From a bacterium (lineage in GTDB: Bacteria; Patescibacteriota; Minisyncoccia; Minisyncoccales; UBA10102): a stretch of 23,277 bases of DNA. The notes beneath the pieces were generated by a model. It was not told the DNA's origin. It worked only from the letters and a program-made list of their open reading frames with translations, and made no database searches. Both the position numbers and the translations under genes were made by a program. Below, one piece after another: positions 20,812 to 23,277 of the stretch (its first letter is position 1; each line of letters starts with the position of its first letter). Location: the NCBI GenBank assembly GCA_030647175.1, contig JAUSJU010000040.1, positions 1 through 23,277 on the forward strand, given 5' to 3'.

Positions 20812-21870
20812 ATGAAAAGCATTAGAGATGCTGCTGTGGAAGGAAAGCGCGTATTGGTGCGGTGCGATTTCAACGTGCCCCTGGATGAACAGGGGAATAT
20901 TGAAGATGATTTTCGCATCCGGGCCGTTCTTCCCACGCTCCGCTTCCTTCTCTCAAACGGCGCAAAACTTGTATTGATAAGCCACTTGGACGAACCGAAT
21001 GGGGAGTCTTTGGAGCGGATGAGCCTGGGAGGCATCGGGAAACGTTTAGAACAACTTCTTGGGATTTCGGTCCGCCAGACTGCTTCGTGCATCGGGAAAG
21101 AGGTAGACGCAACAATGAGCAGCTTGAGCAAGGGAGAGGCGTTGCTGTTGGAGAACATACGGTTCTGCCAAGAAGAAGAGGCGAATGATACGGAGTTTGC
21201 CAAAGATCTTTCCCGCCTGGGAGATTTGTACGTGAACGAGGCGTTCTCTGTATGCCACAGGGCTCATGCCTCGGTCGTTGGGATCCCGAAATTCCTGCCT
21301 TCATATGCGGGACTCTTGTTGGAAAAAGAAGTTGCAGCGCTTTCAAAGATCATCAAGGATCCCGAGAGGCCTTTTACGGTCTTAGTAGGAGGATCAAAGG
21401 TGGAAACCAAAGGAGCATTCATTGACGCAATTTCTGAGGTAGCAGACCTTGTGCTTTTGGGTAACCTTCTTTCTACTGCTCAGGGAGGAAAGAAATTCAA
21501 GCACGAAGAGAAGATCGTAAGACCCGTTGACGGGATTCCGGGAAACGGGCAAGAGTTTGATATCGGTCCAGAAACCATTGCCTTGTTTGCAAAACATATC
21601 AAGGAGGCAAAGACTCTGCTCTGGTCAGGACCCATGGGGAAGGTGGAAGAAAAAGAATATGAAGAAGGGAGTTTTGCCGTAGCTCAAGCGATTCTAGAAA
21701 GCGGAGCGTATTCTGTGGCAGGAGGAGGGGATACCGTCGCATTCCTGAGAGGCCACAATCTTGCAGAGAAGTTCTCGCACGTTTCTACGGGGGGAGGAGC
21801 GATGCTGGCGTTCCTTGCGAACGAAAAACTTCCTGGCTTGGAAGCTCTCGGATACTACAATGGAAATTAA
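20812..21870 (+). CDS. pgk: Phosphoglycerate kinase, divergent
   Basis: 352 residues, shorter than the usual 385-415. Recognisable motifs: VRCDFNVPLDEQG, LLLENIRFCQEE, VNEAFSVCHRAHAS, LLWSGPMGKVE and GGGDTVAFL...VSTGGGAML. Family function is ATP formation from 1,3-bisphosphoglycerate in glycolysis. Several normally conserved positions differ: SHLGRP reads SHLDEP, losing an Arg of the 3-phosphoglycerate-binding basic patch, and the GG-G stretch after KVETK reads LGNLLSTAQ. It lies 5 nt after the transketolase gene. It is most likely a divergent CPR PGK, but reduced activity or a paralogue role is possible. Confidence 0.9.
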   Translation: MKSIRDAAVEGKRVLVRCDFNVPLDEQGNIEDDFRIRAVLPTLRFLLSNGAKLVLISHLDEPNGESLERMSLGGIGKRLEQLLGISVRQTASCIGKEVDATMSSLSKGEALLLENIRFCQEEEANDTEFAKDLSRLGDLYVNEAFSVCHRAHASVVGIPKFLPSYAGLLLEKEVAALSKIIKDPERPFTVLVGGSKVETKGAFIDAISEVADLVLLGNLLSTAQGGKKFKHEEKIVRPVDGIPGNGQEFDIGPETIALFAKHIKEAKTLLWSGPMGKVEEKEYEEGSFAVAQAILESGAYSVAGGGDTVAFLRGHNLAEKFSHVSTGGGAMLAFLANEKLPGLEALGYYNGN

Positions 21871-23017
21871 AAATCTTAAAAAAGCGGCCCAGCGCCTCCA
21901 GAAAGCGGTAAAAGACAAGGAACGCGTGATTCTGTACGGGGATGCGGACCTGGACGGAATAACATCAGCGCTCATCCTTCAGGAAGCATTGAAGAATCTT
22001 GGGGGGCAGGTAGCTGCATGTTATTTCCCTGACCGGGAGAAAGAAGGATACGGGATCACGCTTGCAGCGTTAGAGAAGTTAAAGCCCTTGAGTCCCGCTC
22101 TTTTAGTGAGTATGGATCTTGGCATCGGGAACGTTGAAGAGGTTCCTTTGGCCCACAAGGCAGGATTTGAAGTTCTTATCATTGACCATCATGAAGTCAT
22201 CAAAGGACTGCCAAAGCCTGCTCTCGTGGTAGATCCCAAACAGGAAGGGGATACGTATCCCTTCAAAGAATTCGCAACATGCGGATTGTGTTTTCGTTTG
22301 GCTGAATTATTGCTCGGAAGCCAGATGACGGATTCCGTAAAGAAAAGTTTGGTGGAGCTGGCGGGTTTAGGAACCATAGCTGACATGATGCCTCGCAAAG
22401 AAGACAACATTCTGATCGTAGAAGAAGGGTACGAGGCTCTTTTTGAATCATGGAGGCCCGGGATACGGACATTCTTTGATATGCAGCCTTTCGGAAAAAC
22501 AGAGAGCAGGAGCCAGCTCATTGATCAGATGATCTCTGTTCTGAATGCGAGAGACGCGAAAGATGGTATGCCCGCCGCCTGGAGACTGCTCACGGTTTCC
22601 TCTACGGAGGAGGCGAGGGTGATGATAGAGGAGTTCATTGAAAAGAACAGGGTGCGCAAAGAAAAGACGCGGTCCATCGTGGAAGAAACAAGGAAGCGCA
22701 TGGTATCAAAAGACCCCATCATCTTTGAAGGAGATACGTTCTTTGAGTATGAACTTTTGGGATCTGCATCCTCCATACTCGCAAGGGAGTACGACAAGCC
22801 GGTATTTTTGTACAAGGATTTGGGAGACATGAGCCTGGGAAGCGTGAGGACTCCTGACGGATACAACAGCGTGGAAGCGATGAAGGCTTCAGATCACCTG
22901 CTCCATACCTACGGAGGGCACCCGCATGCTTCGGGGTTCAGGATAGAGAACTCAAAGAGGAATCAATTTAGAGACAACCTTAGGGAATACTTTAAGAATC
23001 ATGAAAGGACGTCCTGA
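21860..23017 (+). CDS. DHH-family phosphoesterase, RecJ-like exonuclease
   Basis: 385 residues. DHH domain: YGDADLDGITSALIL (motif I), SMDLGIGN (II), IIDHHE (III) and LAGLGTIADMMP (IV). The C-terminal DHHA1 domain has GSVRTPDGYNSVEAM and GGHPHASGF. RecJ-type enzymes degrade 5'-ended single-stranded DNA using Mn/Mg. The protein lacks the extra C-terminal OB domain of long bacterial RecJ, so nanoRNase or archaeal GAN-like activities are also possible. Start 21860 overlaps the last 11 nt of pgk. The open frame extends further upstream only inside pgk. The RNase H gene overlaps its end by 17 nt, linking two nucleic-acid enzymes. Confidence 0.9.
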   Translation: MEIKNLKKAAQRLQKAVKDKERVILYGDADLDGITSALILQEALKNLGGQVAACYFPDREKEGYGITLAALEKLKPLSPALLVSMDLGIGNVEEVPLAHKAGFEVLIIDHHEVIKGLPKPALVVDPKQEGDTYPFKEFATCGLCFRLAELLLGSQMTDSVKKSLVELAGLGTIADMMPRKEDNILIVEEGYEALFESWRPGIRTFFDMQPFGKTESRSQLIDQMISVLNARDAKDGMPAAWRLLTVSSTEEARVMIEEFIEKNRVRKEKTRSIVEETRKRMVSKDPIIFEGDTFFEYELLGSASSILAREYDKPVFLYKDLGDMSLGSVRTPDGYNSVEAMKASDHLLHTYGGHPHASGFRIENSKRNQFRDNLREYFKNHERTS

Positions 23018-23277
23018 TTTTATCGTGCACACAGACGGAGGATCCCGGGGAAACCCGGGGCCCGCAGCTTTAGGAGTGGTGATTGCAGATTCCAAAGGGC
23101 AGATGCTGAAAGGGTATGGAGAGTATATAGGAGAGACGACGAACAACGATGCGGAGTACCACGCGGCAATATCTGCATTGAAAAAGATCAGGTCTCTATG
23201 GGGAAAAGAGAAGGCGAAGAAATCTTCCGTGCGTATTATGGCGGATTCCCAGCTTTTAGTGAGACAGATGAAAGGGG
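23001..23277 (+). CDS. Ribonuclease H type I, partial (3' truncated by window)
   Basis: The first 92 codons run to the window end. The N-terminus has FIVHTDGGSRGNPGPAALG with the first catalytic Asp, followed by ETTNNDAEYHAAISAL (catalytic Glu) and IMADSQLLVRQMKG (third catalytic Asp). RNase HI cleaves RNA in RNA-DNA hybrids. The spacing and NPGP signature are typical of the short RnhA-like group. ATG 23001 overlaps the end of the RecJ-like gene, suggesting coupled translation. Confidence 0.93.
   Translation, partial: MKGRPDFIVHTDGGSRGNPGPAALGVVIADSKGQMLKGYGEYIGETTNNDAEYHAAISALKKIRSLWGKEKAKKSSVRIMADSQLLVRQMKG

Overview
The window is chromosomal DNA from a small, streamlined bacterium, most likely a member of the Patescibacteria/CPR (Parcubacteria-like). 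This is inferred from gene content and style: short housekeeping proteins, a split transketolase, a VKOR-type disulfide enzyme, a sortase, a DM13 protein, DUF4430/prenyltransferase-fold surface proteins, tight overlaps, and many start codons placed 6-7 nt after a -10 box (leaderless mRNAs). UGA is used as a normal stop. No tRNA, rRNA, insertion sequence, phage gene or CRISPR array was seen.

Layout. 1-5267: C-terminal part of typA/bipA, the ribosome hibernation factor hpf, an unknown 123-residue protein and a ZIP metal transporter on the minus strand, then an msrA-msrB-Nudix-Nudix run and a small zinc-ribbon protein. 5278-12461: a DM13 protein facing a minus-strand surface block. That block consists of a sortase, a 1045-residue exported protein with six Ig-like repeats, and a membrane-anchored protein sharing its last domain. 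Divergent from the sortase is a VKOR gene followed by a PurD-like ATP-grasp gene. 12500-14901: a SIMPL protein translationally coupled to a GlcD-type FAD oxidase.

14930-17945 is the most interesting part. A recognisable cobalamin riboswitch precedes a membrane-anchored DUF4430 protein and then an exported protein with a DUF4430-like domain, an alpha/alpha-barrel (prenyltransferase-type repeats) and a C-terminal membrane anchor. A small possibly secreted protein and an intrinsic terminator follow. DUF4430 plus an alpha6/alpha6 barrel is the domain pair of animal transcobalamin/intrinsic factor, so I propose a B12-controlled, surface-displayed, transcobalamin-like corrinoid capture system.

17990-23277: a multi-pass membrane protein and a 37-residue membrane peptide on opposite strands, then rpiB-rpe-transketolase N subunit-pgk (sugar phosphate metabolism) running into a RecJ-like DHH protein and a truncated RNase H gene. 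Cys pairs in every repeat of the surface protein, next to a VKOR and a sortase, suggest a local envelope-assembly module. Ten starts carry a -10 box 6-7 nt upstream, while a handful of other genes have strong Shine-Dalgarno sequences, so two initiation modes seem to coexist.
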